A DNA stretch of 64,000 nucleotides from Aegilops tauschii subsp. strangulata (taxonomy: Eukaryota > Streptophyta > Magnoliopsida > Poales > Poaceae): positions 353,405,267 to 353,469,266 of the forward strand of contig NC_053040.3 in NCBI RefSeq assembly GCF_002575655.3, given 5' to 3'. The notes beneath the pieces are model-generated. The model had not been told where the DNA came from and searched no databases. It worked only from the letters and a program-made list of their open reading frames with translations. Shown piece after piece: positions 1 through 13,100 of this stretch (position 1 is the stretch's first letter; each line of letters starts with the position of its first letter). Position numbers and translations under genes: made by a program.

Positions 1-1448
1 TTTCCTTCCACTATTAATATCACTGCCTTCGTTACTTCTTCTCCACAGATTTCCCATTGGCGCTGAAAGAAATGTGCCGGCAAACCGTCCTGGCCCGGTG
101 CCTTTAAAGGAAACATCTGGAAAAGGGCCTTCTTCACTTCCTCCTGGCTGTACGTAGCATTTAGGGTTTCGTTCATCTCATCAGTTACCTTGCGCGGGAC
201 CATATCCAAGACATGGTCCATATTCTGCACCCCCTCCGAGCTGTACAGGTTGTCATAGAAGGCAGTAGCGACATCTTCCAACTCCTGCTTGTCATGCGTT
301 ATTCTGCAATCTGGAAGTTGGAGGGATTTTATCTGGTTTTTCCTGCGCCTCCTGCTCGCTCGGAGATGAAAGAAATATGTATTTTTATCACCATGAAGCA
401 GCCAGTCTAACCTTGCTCTTTGACGCCATAAAATTTCCTCTCGGTGATATAATTCAACCAGCCTGTCAGATCTTTGTTTCCACATGCGTTAGGGCATATC
501 TGCTCGGATCTGATCGCATAATATCAAGCTGCTTTTTCTGTTCACTGATCTCCCGCCTGACACTGCCGAAATGATTGCGTTCCCACATAGACAAATCATC
601 TGACAGCAGCGACAACTTGCTTTGGATTCCCGCCACACTCTCGATTGGTTTATCTTTCCAGCCTGTCTCCACTACCCCGACCAGGTCCGGGTGGCGCTCC
701 AATGCGAGTTCGTATTTAAAAGGCTTGGGCCCCTTTCTGCATGCATGCACGTGGTCAAGTCGCAAGAGCAAGGGTGCATGATCCGATGAAGCTGCTACCT
801 TGTGTTCCAACTCTGCCTGAGGGAATGCCAACATCCACTCCAGAGTTGCGATGCACTTGTCCAAACGGACTCTCGTAAAAGTGCCACCGGTTACCTTTTT
901 TCAAAAGTCCAGCTATTTCCAGTGTACCCAATGTCCACAAGGCCACATGTATGAACCGCATCTCTGAAAGCACCCGTCTGGGCCTGGCTGCGCTGCCCAA
1001 CCCCGTCGTGTTCATGTGCATGCAAGACTTCGTTGAAGTCACCAATCACTGCCCATGGAAGACTGCTCAGCGCTGTGATTCCCGTGAGCATATTCCATGT
1101 CTTATATCTTTCTGGCACCTGCGCTTCACCATACACAAATGTCACTCTGCTCTTTGTGTCACCAAAATCATCTACTATCACATCAATATGATACTCAGAA
1201 TAGCCAATAACTTCAACTTTTATTATATCATTCCAAAATATTCCAAGACCTCCACTCCTACCAAAACTGCTTACAGCATAGCTTTTATTGAAACCTAGCG
1301 TATCAGCTAAACTCTCCACTCGATATTCCTCTATTTGAGTCTCTAGAATACATACTATAGAGGGGGCAAATTGCTTCATCATGTCGCGAAGCTCTCGAAC
1401 TGTCGTGGGTTTGCCAGCCCCACGACAGTTCCACACCAGGAGACTCAT
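1..1448 (-). pseudogene. LINE ORF2, endonuclease to start of reverse transcriptase (broken)
   Basis: ORF2 starts at the ATG complementary to 1446-1448. The first 185 codons form an endonuclease/exonuclease/phosphatase domain: an N-terminal WNCRGAG motif, an ETQIEEYRV stretch and the GDFNEVL motif are visible. Near position 880 the frame shifts; the protein continues in the frame covering 864-466 (SSDHAPLLLRLD, the domain's C-terminal SDH motif). Near 466 it shifts again and continues through LYHREEILWRQRARLDWLLH to KAPGQDGLPAHFF, the start of the LINE reverse transcriptase, at the left edge. The order endonuclease then reverse transcriptase is that of plant L1-clade LINEs. Two frameshifts make it non-functional. 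The ATG overlaps the ORF1 stop as ATGA. Confidence 0.88.
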
Positions 1449-1498
1449 TGCGCGTGGCGCGACCCCCCGGGGAGGCCCGCCAATCGCGCATCATTGTT

Positions 1499-3232
1499 TG
1501 AAGGAAATATGCCCTAGAGGCAATAATAAAGTTATTATTTATTTCCTTATTTGATGATAAATGTTTATTATTCATGCTAGAATTGTATTAACCGGAAACA
1601 TAATACTTGTGTGAATACATAGACAAACAGAGTGTCACTAGTATGCCTCTACTTGACTAGCTCGTTGATCAAAGATGGTTATGTTTCCTAGCCATAGACA
1701 TGAGTTGTCATTTGATTAACGGGATCACATCATTAGGAGAATGATGTGATTGACTTGACCCATTCCGTTAGCTTAGCACACGATCGTTTAGTATTCTGCT
1801 ATTGCTTTCTTCATGACTTATACATGTTCCTATGACTATGAGATTATGCAACTCCCGTTTACCGGAGGAACACTTTGTGTGCTATCAAACATCACAATGT
1901 AACCGGGTGATTATAAAGGTGCTCTACAGGTGTCTCCGAAGGTACCTGTTGGGTTGGCGTATTTCGAGATTAGGATTTGTCACTCCGATTGTCGGAGAGG
2001 TATCTCTGGGCCCACTCAGTAATGCACATCACTATAAGCCTTGCAAGCATTGTAACTAAGGAGTTAGTTGCGGGATGATGTATTATGGAACGAATAAAGA
2101 GACTTGCCGGTAACGAGATTGAACTAGGTATTGAGATACCGACGATCGAATCTCGGGCAAGTAACATACCGATGAGAAAGGGAACAACGTATGTTGTTAT
2201 GCGGTCTGACCGATAAAGATCTTCGTAGAATATGTGGGAGCCAATATGAGCATCCAGGTTCTGCTATTGGTTATTGACCGAAGACGTGTCTCGGTCATGT
2301 CTACATAGTTCTCGAACCCGTAGGGTCCGCACGCTTAAAGTTTCGATGACAGTTATATTATGAGTTTATATGTTTTGATGTACTGAAGGTTGTTCGGAGT
2401 CCCGGGTGTGATCACGGACATAACGAGGAGTCTCGAAATGGTCAAGACATGAAGATTGATATATTGGACGACTATATTCGGACACCGGAATGGTTCCGGG
2501 GGTTATCGGATATATACCGGAGTACCGGGGGGTTACCGGAACCCCCCCGGGGATTAATGGGCCTATATGGGCCTTAGTGGAGAAGAGGAGGGGCGGCCAG
2601 GGCAGGCCGCGCGCCCCCTCCCCCTCTAGTCCGAATTGGACAAGGAGGGGGGGGCCCCCTTTCCTTCTTCTTCTCCTCCTCCTCTTTCCCCCCTTCTCCT
2701 AATCCAACAAGGAAGGGAGGGAGTCCTACTCCCCGTGGGAGTAGGACTCCTCCTGGCGCGCCCCTCTCCTGGCCGGCCGCCTCTCCCCCCTTGCTCCTTT
2801 ATATACGGGGGCAGGGGCACCCCAAAGACACAACAATTGATCTGTTGATCTTTTAGCCATGTGCGGTGCCCCCCTCCACCATAGTCCACCTCGATAATAC
2901 TGTAGCGGTGCTTAGGCGAAGCCCTGCGTCGGTAGAACATCATCATCGTCACCATGCCGTCGTGCTGACGAAACTCTCCCTCAACACTCGGCTAGATCGG
3001 AGTTCGAGGGACGTCATCGGGCTGAACGTGAGCTGAACTCGGAGGTGCCGTGTGTTCGGTACTTCATTGGTCGGATCGTGAAGACGTACGACTACATCAA
3101 CCGCGTTGTGCTAACGCTTCCACTTTCGGTCTACGAGGGTACGTGGACAACACTCTCCCCTCTCGTTGCTATGCATCACCATGATCTTGCGTGTGCGTAA
3201 GAATTTTTTTGAAATTACTACGTTCCCCAACA
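1499..3232 (+). mobile_element. Solo LTR of an Angela/BARE-like Copia retrotransposon
   Basis: It begins TGAAGGAAATATGCCCTAGA and ends ACTACGTTCCCCAACA, so it has TG...CA ends, and is 1,734 bp long. A perfect 5-bp TSD TTGTT lies at 1494-1498 and 3233-3237. Only one LTR is present with no internal domain, which is the mark of a solo LTR left by LTR-LTR recombination. The same family's 5' LTR begins at 58913. The ends and length fit the Angela/BARE/WIS lineage (from memory). Confidence 0.95.
2798..2806 (+). promoter_or_regulatory. TATA box of the Copia LTR promoter
   Basis: TTTATATAC follows a GC-rich stretch, about 435 bp before the LTR end, and is the likely U3/R promoter element. The equivalent position of the second LTR reads TTAATATAC (60237-60245). 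Confidence 0.5.
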
Positions 3233-4590
3233 TTGTTTATGTTTGTAACCACCGTCATCACATTTGATCTCTCCTGCCCTTGAGGTGTCGGCTTGTTTCT
3301 CTTGGGTTCGTGCTTGGAAGGGCTCTGGGTCGTCGATTTAGCAACAATTGCAAGGAGATCATCCTCTGTTCCTGTCAGCATATGAGTAACATCCGGGGAT
3401 GGCGTTGGTGGCTCCGTACCAGGACCGGGCCCCCTCTTCCTATTCCCATCTGCTTCCATTCTTGCGTCAACGATCATGTCTGTCAGGTCCGTCTGCTCAC
3501 TCCAATGGTACCTCTCCTAGTGTGGACCATCGAAGATATCTTGCTGGTTATGCTGTGATCCACCGCGACCCGGACCTCGCCCCGAACGGCCACGACCTCT
3601 GCCTTTGTTCGCCCCCTTGCCTTCACCCGGTCCTCTCCCAGGCCCTCTGAACCATTCCGCTCGCAAGTCCTTGAACACATGTGCCTTTGGGGGGTGAACT
3701 CCATCCCCACATTCCTTAAACAGGTGCCCGAGGTTGCCGCACACGGCACACCAATCTGGTAGTCTCTCATACTTGACCCTGAAGATCTCTCGCTTCTGTT
3801 TCACGACCAGAGACACGGCGTTCTTCAGAGGTTTTGTCACATCAATCTTTACCCGGACCCGAACAAAGTTCCCCTCAAAGTCTTGTGATTTGGGCTCCGC
3901 ATAGATGAACTCACCAACTGTTGCTGGCAGTGCTTTAACCTTAGAGAAGAAGCCATCTGGAAAGTCATGGATTTGCATCCATATATCTATCTTCTTAATT
4001 TCTATGGAGGAAGGTCTTGTAAATCCATCGTAGTGAGCCAGAACCACCGCCTTCCCCTTGAAGTTCCAGGGCCCTTCTTCCATAACTCTCTCCCAATCAC
4101 CTAGGCATGAGAATTGCAGTGTATACAAATTTTCCTCCAGTGGCCTGATCTTCACCTCTTGCGCTAGATCCCATGCTGCCCTCATAGTTCTGTAGAACCA
4201 ATACTGGTTGTATGGTTTTGGTGTGTGCACGCGGGCAACGGCCATCCAGCGTGTTGCTTCCTCCGGTAGCTCGTTATCTTCTAGCACCACATCTTGTAGA
4301 TCGTCCTCTTTCAGGCCCAATTCAGCCATCATCGCCTCCAGCTCGGTCGCCGACTGGCACGTGCTTAAAGACGCGCTATCCATTGGATCTCTCGCCCGAG
4401 ATCTGTTTTCTGCGGGCGGTACAACCCCAGTCCCTCCCGTCATCCTTGCCGCCCCGATAGAGCCACGCCCCCCGTTGAAGACGTCGTGGAAGGAGGGTGG
4501 GGGAGTCGAGTTCTCTACGGAGGAGGTGATCGCCGATCGCCGCCGCCGAGAGGATCCTAAACCCTAACGAGAGGGGACTTCTCAAGGCGT

Positions 4591-7500
4591 GTGTTTGGTT
4601 TCTGCTGCATTAATTTGTGGGACTGGATATGCCGTTGTTGCCGTCGCCGAGCAAAAAATTGGGCTCATCCAGTAGCAACCCAAGAGCCTCATAGATTTTC
4701 GACCCATAATTTTGGGACTAGCTCACCAGTGGCAGCCCGGCCCGCACGAGACCCTGTTGTTGCTTTCGTCAAACACAGCTGCCAATGCTAATATGCTATC
4801 TATTGCCTTGTGCGAGCGTTATTACGGAATTCGTCCACAGTGCCTAGAAGTGTGCTATAATCTCCGAGATAATAGGATTTGATACATTATAAATATTGAT
4901 AAGTTTTTTTTTCTTTTTGTAAGCCCATCCGCGAAGAACCTCAAAGTAAAGTGTGCTTGACATTGACGAGTGAGAAGAAAGTGTGCACGAAAGATTATAT
5001 TGATCCCTTGGACTAGTCTTGATCCCAGGTGGTAGCTAGCACGTTGCAGCCTTATATATGGCAGGCAGTCCGGGGCCGTTACATAATGGTATCACAGTTG
5101 ACACTCGCGATTACATAGGTGTGTGCGAGTTAGTGTCATAGACGTGTACGTGGCACGTGGGACCGTCGTGGCACCCGATATGGGCACATATGGTTGCTGA
5201 CACTCACCAACTCGGTTTCGAAAAGATTATGGAAGTTTCTATCCGATTTTGGGAAACTTCCAGTTCTGGGGTTTCAAGTTCTTTTTTTATTACTTTATTG
5301 TTTTCAGCTTATTCAATGGTTTTTATTATTTTTCTCTTTTTTCCATTCTTTTCACTGTAATTATTTCTTTTTTCATTATTCTTTTCTTTTCTTTTTTTAT
5401 ATTTCTCTTTTATGAAATTCATGAATATTTCTTTTTTGATTATTTTTAAATTCATAAACCTTTTCTTTTTCTGGTAACATTTCTTTAAGTTTGCAAACAG
5501 TTCTAAAACTCATGATTTTTCAGATTTCAATTCTTTCAATTGGTGAATATTTGATAGATTCATGTTTATCTAAAATCTCTCATATTCTTAGCTTTAACGA
5601 ACATTTTTTCAAATTCCTGAACATTTGTCTGCGGACATTTTATGAATTCACCGTTATTTTTAAATTTCAAGAATAATTTATAAATTTAATGAATTGAAAT
5701 TTGCAATTTTTATTTCAAAGTCGTGATAATTTTTAAATATTGGTTGGATTCAAGAAAAATATCATGTACACTTTTAAAATTCTCGAACTACTCCAATTTC
5801 GCTAAAAACAATTTGAATTTCGAAATTGTGATTTTTTTCTAATTCATTAACATTATTTTACTTGACAAATATAGCAGAAAGTTATGAACATTTTTTAAAT
5901 TTGTGACTCTTTCTCACAAATAGGTTCTTAAACAAAAAGAAAACACTCTGTACAAACAAATCAGATAAATATGTTTTCAGGCAACGAGTCGAACATCTAG
6001 TTTTCTTGTGGGAAACGAGTCGGACAATAAACTCGAGTAACACGAAGGCACTTAGACTAGCGCTATTGGGTCGTAAGCCCAGGTAGACTAGTGCGCTGGC
6101 TAATGCGAACGACACGAGAGCAATACTCGCTAAAATCGATATAAGTGGGCGCTTCTATATCTCTAGCTTTACATATGGTGGGCTAGCCTTCTAGTATTAG
6201 GTCTGTTCGTTCTTTTCTTTTTCTAGCACTAGCAAACATGTCCGTGCATTGCAATGAGTGATTAAACAATAACACACGTCTATAATGTGATAAACATTCT
6301 CGTGACCCTTCACAGATGCACGCCCTCTATTTTAACATGACAAGCAGTGGTCATTCGACATGAACGGTGAGCGTAAAAAACAATGAACAACATGTCGAAC
6401 CATGAATCTATTGAGGATAGGGGTTTTCAGGATGCCAATTTGGAACATGAGATATGGTCCTGAGTCAACTTAGTTCAGCTTATTAGTTCATTCTAAAATT
6501 TAAAGTAAAATTTGAAGAAATAACATTGTTAATAAATTTGACTTGATGCCATGAGCTAAATTTAAAAGTAAAAAGAAAAAAAAAATTATAAATAACAATA
6601 GCATCAAGTAGATTAATCTGGAATAATAGTGGTAGCAAGCAAAACATGCTTGTTTGTGTTAGGCAAGATTAGGATTGATATCTTGTCGAGACCTCCTCCA
6701 CTTCTGGTCGCCGCCTGATGTGGCGACTCGTGCGAACTCCAGACCCTGGCTCCCTTGTACCTGGGCGAGACAGATCTATCTTACGCTAACCAGAATTCAA
6801 AGAGAGAAGGCAGTCCGCCTCTAGTACACCATTAGAAGTGCAAGCCTCTAGCCAGCCCACCTCTAGTTCACTTGATGCACGAGGGGATAGCTGAACATGA
6901 ACCAAACGTCACGGCCAGGAACTTAAAGAAAATCTAAATCCTTTTTTCCACTTACTGATGGCATTGAATGCAATTTGTGGCAACGTTAGGGGAAATTTCA
7001 TGACGAACGGGTAGAAGCATTAATCCCTTTATTAGTTGATATATAGGCATAGATTTTAACTTTTATTTACATATTAATATTATAAAAATGTATTATATAT
7101 TTCATCAATTAATATACTTGAACGTTCATCTCGCATTTAAACGCTGTCCAAAAAATTTCATGCAATTTAAAAAAAATTATACTATAAAACAAATGTTCAT
7201 AGCATTAAAGAAATGTTCGCATGTTTCAAAAAATGTTTGTGACTTACTTTTAATAATATAAACATTGTTCGTGTAATTCAAATAGTTTATTTTATTACCA
7301 TTCAAAAAATGTCCATGACATCTAAGAAAACATTCATGTGTTTTGAAAACATGTTCATGAATTTTTTTTAAAAGGTACACAATGTAAAAAATCTTCTAGT
7401 CATCAAAATGTTCAACGTGTATTTCAAAAATGTTTAACATGTATTTGAAAAAAATATACATCATGTATTTGAAAAAAAATTGTGTGCATAAAAAAATATT

Positions 7501-8127
7501 TCAGTTGTATACAATATATTTTTCACAACAGCATGGAAAAAATGTAGACTTGTATTGAAGAAACAGAGGAAAAACTTGAATAAAATTGATAAAGGAAGAA
7601 ACAACTATAGAAAACTGAAGAAACTAACAGGAAAATTGAATAAACAAACAGAAAACCAAAGTTCTTACTTTCGTTACTCGGCCGGCCCATTCACTATGCG
7701 TTGTAGGTGAGGCAGTGCTACATGTCACATTGGGTGACATACAACCCTCGACGTGATACATAGACGTGTCTGGAGCAGTGGGTTTGACAAACTAGAGATA
7801 GCACCTCGTGCGTGTGGATGCGCCTCGGCAGGCCCGGTAGCGGGGTAATGGAGGCTGCCCTCGTCGTCGTCCATTTCCATTGGCAAGCGCGCGCTGCTTG
7901 CAGAGGGGGCGCCCCCCTCGCGCAGCGAAGAGGCCAATGAGGCGTCCGTCTCCCATATGATCGGCAACCAGATTGGTACGAGTCTCTCCCAATATATATT
8001 TGACTGCAATATTAATCGTTTTGGAATATACATGATTTTTTTACAATGCTACGGCGGGCTTACTCCAGCCTGAACCATTTTCATTATAAATAAGAGTGAG
8101 ATACAAAGCAGTGAGTACAACAGATAA
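4591..8127. other. AT-rich degenerate intergenic sequence, no gene recognised
   Basis: No supported coding region. Two stretches (about 5270-5950 and 7080-7570) are built of degenerate short motifs resembling TTCATGAATTTTTT and CATGTATTTGAAAAA, a common look in decayed Triticeae repeats. Around 6225-6260 a segment resembles the CCGTGC(G/A)TTGCAA motif of grass repeats. At 5082-5098 there is a TGGTATCACAG string resembling a tRNA-iMet primer site, but with no convincing LTR. Boundaries of the old elements could not be found. Confidence 0.4.
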
Positions 8128-9239
8128 CAGGGCCGGGCAGGTAAAATTCGGGGCCCTGTGCGAAACTAAAAGGTGAGGCCCTATCTAAATAGAAAAAATA
8201 AACTAACGAGCAATTATACTGTATATGATATAATGTCTAACGTAGCAATTGGATACATAAAAGATCATACCTACTCATCTTCCGGTAGTATAATATTTTT
8301 CTGTAACAACATCATTTCTTTTAGTATTCTTTAAAGTGAAATCTTCAAAGATATCCTCGTAATCAATCTTCTTCCCATGATGACTCAAATCTGTATTATT
8401 AGAACACAAGATACAAAAAATGAATAAGATAAATTTGAAGTGACACAGAAGCAATCAACAAATATCAATTGGAGATTATGCATGCGTTAATGTTGGCAAT
8501 TAGACGAACCGTCTAACTCACCTAGCCTCGTGTCATGTCCAGATGAACTGCTATATTGTGATCTTTAATCGAGGAGGCAAGAACCGATCTCTAACAAAGT
8601 AACAATCTCTGCCAAAAGCTAATTAGGATTTAGGAATTAGGAGTAGGACTCTAGGAGGCAAAGTTAATCACGAGGACAAGCTAGCAGCAGCCGGCAGAAG
8701 TAGTTAAACACTTAATCTAGGGCCTGAACCATGCAAGTATTGATGAATTGTTTAACTCATGCCTGTATCAAATCAAGACGGGGAACCCTCCACGATCGAT
8801 CCTATACATGCTCACACATGACTAGCGCGGCAAGAGGAGCATGTTTTGTGGATCTAGCTGATTGGGCGACAACGGGAGGAACATGTTCATCAGAGTTCAG
8901 ACGAAGTTAATCGAAAATGAGAAGGCTCCTTCCCCGCCTCCGCCTGTCGTCGTCGTGTTACCCGTCGCCTCCTCTGGATGCGATGCGATCGATTTTGATC
9001 TGGTCTGGGTTGGCTGTCTAGTTTGCCAATTACTTCTGTATGTGATCAATCCCGTTCTGTTTCTGATCGAGGCATCGGATCGAGCAGCAGCCTCAGGCGG
9101 AGTTGCGCGAAAGCGCCAGGCGCCAGCGGCCCAGTGCCATGGGCGGCCCAGCACCCAGGAGAAAATATACATAGGCCTACATAAAATTTTCGGGCCCTGT
9201 GCGGGCCGCACACTGTGCACAACTATGGGCCCGGCCCTG
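8128..9239. mobile_element. Non-autonomous hAT-type DNA transposon
   Basis: The ends are inverted: CAGGGCCGGGC at 8128-8138 and its complement at 9229-9239. Both ends also carry an internal GGGCCCTGTGCG motif. A perfect 8-bp TSD, ACAGATAA, lies at 8120-8127 and 9240-9247; 8-bp TSDs and CAGGG ends are diagnostic of hAT elements. The 1,112-bp interior has no recognisable transposase or dimerisation domain; the longest reading frames are GC-rich chance frames. It must have been moved by a transposase supplied elsewhere. Confidence 0.92.
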
Positions 9240-10155
9240 ACAGATAACATCCGACACACACAAGAAGGAAGAAGAAACAACGGAAGGAGAACCAGAAGCA
9301 AGCTACGAAAGCAGCCAACACCATGAACTTAGCATCCCTCACCACTAGGTGGACCGAGAAGAGAGGGAGATAACTTTGTTGGATCCGTCGAAGGAAGAAC
9401 GCGCCGAGAAGACGTAGAGAAGAAGCCACCAGCTGCCCTGCAATCACTCTGCACCTTAAAGAACTAGGAGAGTCACGACCGCTGTCGAAGGGCTTCCCGC
9501 CGCCTAGCCACGTTGCGAGAAAGAGAGCCGCAAACCGTGCCGAAGGTCAATGTTCCACCGAGACAACCCTGCACCTCCTCTGGGCCACACCAAGGCCACC
9601 ATCACAAATAGAGAGAACCAGAACACTATGGAAGCAACAAAACCTCAGGCATCGTCGAAGGGCACGGAACTACATGACCTCACCGCCGCCATGAGCAACC
9701 AAGAGATAGGTTGACCAACAGCGCCAGGATGGCCAAAGCAATGACCGCCGCCACCACCAGACTTCCCAACAAACCAACCACGCTCCAACCGAGAAACCAC
9801 GCGACCAATAGTAGATCCATGGCTCCAAGATTACGCCCCCAAGGGGGAATATACGTGATGGTAATTGGTAAACATGGTGTGTTTTGGAAACAATCGTTGT
9901 TGTTCATGCATTCACGAAAGCTTAGGTGCCCAAAACAATCGTGATTCCCTTCCTTTCGCTCCGCAGCGATGCATGCACACGTATTGATCCCAGCCACACA
10001 GGCCCATACATGCACAGTCATATGGAATCGAGGCCTTTCCATTTTAGTTGCAGCACCCAGACCCAATAATTTCGGGAGGGATTAGAAAAAAAAACCATCA
10101 ATTAGGGAAAATCCGAACAAGAAGTTGGCTCGTGTTGGAAAAATCGGTGTTGGGG
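9240..10155. other. Unassigned purine-rich intergenic sequence
   Basis: This stretch, together with the sequence before 8120, is the older DNA into which the hAT element and the solo LTR inserted. It is rich in GAAG and CACC words and has no open frame with a recognisable domain. A local inverted motif (AAACAATCG) occurs around 9888-9945. I see nothing else. Confidence 0.4.
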
Positions 10156-13100
10156 TGTAACGCCCCGATACTGATGCGCCAGATGTCTTCCAGTGATTCG
10201 CCGTCGTTGCCATGTCATTCGCTTGCGTGTTGCACTTTGTCATGTCATCATGTGCATTTCATTTGTATTCGTGTTCGTCTCTTGCATCCGGTCATTTTCC
10301 CCGTTGTCCGTTTCGTAATCCGACACTCTCACATGCACCCGCCGCACCTCCCAGATCTTGTTTCGTGAGCGGGAGAAAAACGTTCTCGGAATGGACCGAG
10401 AGTTGACGAGTGGTCTTGGTATATCACCTGTAGACCGCTTGTCAAATTTCGTTTCGTTTGGAGATCGTTTGATGCCCAACGGTTAACCGCGTTAACCGCC
10501 GGACCCTTTTCTCTTTGCAGCCTCTTTGCAGCCCAACACCCCTCCACAACAGCCCACTAGCCCATCTAAACTCCCTCCAGGCTCTCCGTCGTTGGATCAC
10601 GATCATGGGCGAACCCACACCTCAATAGCCCTCTTCTAGCTCCCTCTACCTATAAATAAGCCTCCCCCTCCACAAATCACGGGCAAACCCTAACCTCCTC
10701 TTCCTCCGCGCCGCCGGACGCATCCACCCATGCCGGACACGTCCAGCTGCCGCCGCAAATCCAATCGGGAGCCGCCACGTCAGCGCCCCGCACCTCCCAC
10801 CGTCGTCGGGTCGGGCCCTCTTGGCCCGAAAGCCGCCTCCCCACGCCCCACATCCCGCGTGCCGCCTCGCCGCTCATCGCCGACCTCGCTGGACCACGCC
10901 ACCGCCGCCTCGCCTCGACGTCCCGCCGCCCGGAGCTCCTCGCCGGAGCTTGCCGGCCCCGCCACGGCCGCCCCGGGTCCCACGCCCCGCGCCGCCCGGA
11001 GCTCCTCGCCGGTCGGATCCACGTCGGACCCGCTCCGCTCCACCTTCCTCGACCTGATCCGCGAACCTCGCCATTGACTACTTCGCGGTATAAAATCCTC
11101 CAAGTCCCTGATCTGTGACATTATGTGTGCAACTTCATCATGCCATAACTCCGTGCTCATGGCTCCGATTTGTGCATATGATATATAGAAATGTTCCTCT
11201 CTGAATTCTCTACATGATAGTGTAGTTTTCATGCATGTTACTGTCCATATTGATGCCTTAATCGTCATCGCAGAAGTGCTAAATGTTATAAACTGCTGAA
11301 AACTGTTGTAACTTGCTGATTTGTCTTTTTCATAGCATTTTGTGTGTTTATCTTTTGAGCATAATGTTCACATATTTAGGAGCATATTCATGCCCTCTTT
11401 ACACACGTGCAATCCATGTTTTTTATGTGCCCTGTAGTGACTAGCACAAGCATGCAAAGTAGGGTACTTGCTGTTGCTGATTTCAGTGACTTGGTGATTT
11501 CTGCCAAGTCTGTAATTGCTATATTATGTTGCCATGTTAACCTGATGCTACTAGTGAATCGATGCATAATATGGAGATTCTCAGTAAGGATGTTTTGTGG
11601 ATCTTGTTATTCTCTATGTATCGATGACCTTTTTTGAAATTATGGCCTGATGTAGTTTGTTGTATTCATGCTCTCAAATTGGTAAATAATGTTTCTGTCA
11701 GTCTGTTATCAGTAAGTTCAGTTTTGCCATGTGTATATCTAGTGTTCTATGCATCCTATGGCCATGTTCTTGACATGAGTAGTTGCAAAAACATGCCTTA
11801 TTGCTGTTGGTTATATTCTCATGCTATTATATGCTTTATGTCGAGTTAACCAAGCTTGCAAACATGTCTATTTGTCGCTGTTTCTGCCATGTTCAGTTTA
11901 TTCCAGTCTGTGAATCTGTTATCATTTGCATTCTTGCAATGATGTTTTGAGCATGTTCTAGTGTTTTCTGGCAGTAGCTCATTTTTCATGTTTTGTAGTG
12001 CCTGACATGTACATGCTTGACATGCCCTTTGACGCCATGAAATGTGTCTGTAGAATATACTTTTATTGTCTCAAACTATGCATCATGAATCTGTTTTCAG
12101 CCTTACTCTGTTTTTTACTAAGTCTGAGAATCTGTTATGACTTGCAATATTGTCTTGATGAATGCCATTGATCTAGAAGTTATATGGAGATTCTTAGTAA
12201 TCATGTTTTTCCATGTTTAACCTGCACTTTAATGCCATGCTTTTTCTTGTTATGTTCTTGCACTTTAGCCTCATTGTTTCATGCCACCAACATGTTATTC
12301 CTACCCACATGTATGCCTAGTTTTTCACTAAGTCATAATCTGTGTTATAAAGTTGCTTCTTGCATTGATCATATTGGTTTAATCTTGATGCCTATGCACC
12401 TGAACCTTAATGATATTTGAAGCATGTAATCTGTACTTTGAGGGAATATCAAGTTTGTGTCCATATGTTTCCTATAGCATGTTCTTTCCTTGATTGCAAA
12501 GTGCTTACTTGCTGTTTTGGGCAGATTGTGTTTGAAACTTGTATTGAGTGTATGTGTTGAACCGTGGCTCTGTTTGGAGCATGCTCTACATGAAACTTGC
12601 TTCGTTTTGCATGTAGTTTCATGTTACCTTGTTGCATCCTTGTTTTTGAGTGTTTCTGATGTTGTTTTGCTTGCATTTGCATCAATGTCATGTTTAACTT
12701 GTTTTCCTCATATCTTCTAGGCCGTAGCTCCGAATTAAATTAACTTTATATGCAACTTGACTAGAAAACTGCGTAGATCATCTTGGTGCACTTTAACTTA
12801 ATGTTTAACAACTTTAACATAATGTTTTGTTCAGATCAGTACCAATTTCGAAATTTGCATATGAGGACTTACCGGAATTGTTATATGTTTATTCCGGCCT
12901 CATTTAAACTTGCTTTAATGTGTTGTTCTTGTATGCATCATCTCTTGCCATGAGTAGCATCATGTAGCCTTGTCATGCATCATACTTGGTTGAGCATCAT
13001 GTCATGTTTATGTGTTGTGTGTTTACCATGTTGTTTGCTTCTTTCTGGTTGTACTTCTCGATAGTTCCTGTTTCGTTGCGATCGTGAGGATTCGTTCGAC

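Larger units (their letters stand above)
1445..4443 (-). pseudogene. LINE ORF1, DUF4283 plus CCHC zinc knuckle, split by a solo LTR
   Basis: The 308-codon piece at 4443-3517 has a DUF4283-like region (FKGKAVVLAHYDGF, IWMQIHDFPDGFF) and a zinc knuckle CAVCGNLGHLFKEC near residues 234-247, followed by a Gly/Arg-rich tail. These are features of plant LINE ORF1 nucleic-acid-binding proteins. A TAG at 3519-3517 interrupts the frame, which then continues in the same phase to 3233. If the LTR and one TTGTT copy are removed, the frame continues at 1493 and ends at TGA 1447-1445, giving 420 codons including the stop. The TGA overlaps the ORF2 ATG. Relatives may be chimeric host DUF4283 genes, but the adjacent ORF2 makes LINE ORF1 far more likely. 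Confidence 0.85.
1..4590 (-). mobile_element. LINE (non-LTR retrotransposon), 5' part, reverse strand
   Basis: The reverse strand reads, in order, a GC-rich 5' leader (about 4590-4444), ORF1 with a gag-like zinc knuckle, and ORF2 beginning with an endonuclease domain and reaching the start of the reverse transcriptase at the left window edge. The element is interrupted by a Copia solo LTR at 1499-3232. ORF1 has a nonsense codon and ORF2 has frameshifts, so this copy is dead. The 5' limit is a guess from where the GC-rich leader ends; no TSD can be checked because the 3' end is outside the window. Confidence 0.85.

Noticed and set aside
5082..5098. TGGTATCACAG as a retrotransposon primer-binding site
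   Set aside because: No paired LTR, no TG...CA ends and no coding downstream; the match is imperfect.
8862..9326. 154-codon frame in the hAT element as a possible transposase
   Set aside because: It runs out through the TIR and TSD and has none of the hAT transposase motifs.
10730..11268. Pro/Arg-rich frames on both strands in the 4.6-kb LTR
   Set aside because: Both strands are open because of high GC; the region is the LTR leader downstream of the TATA box.
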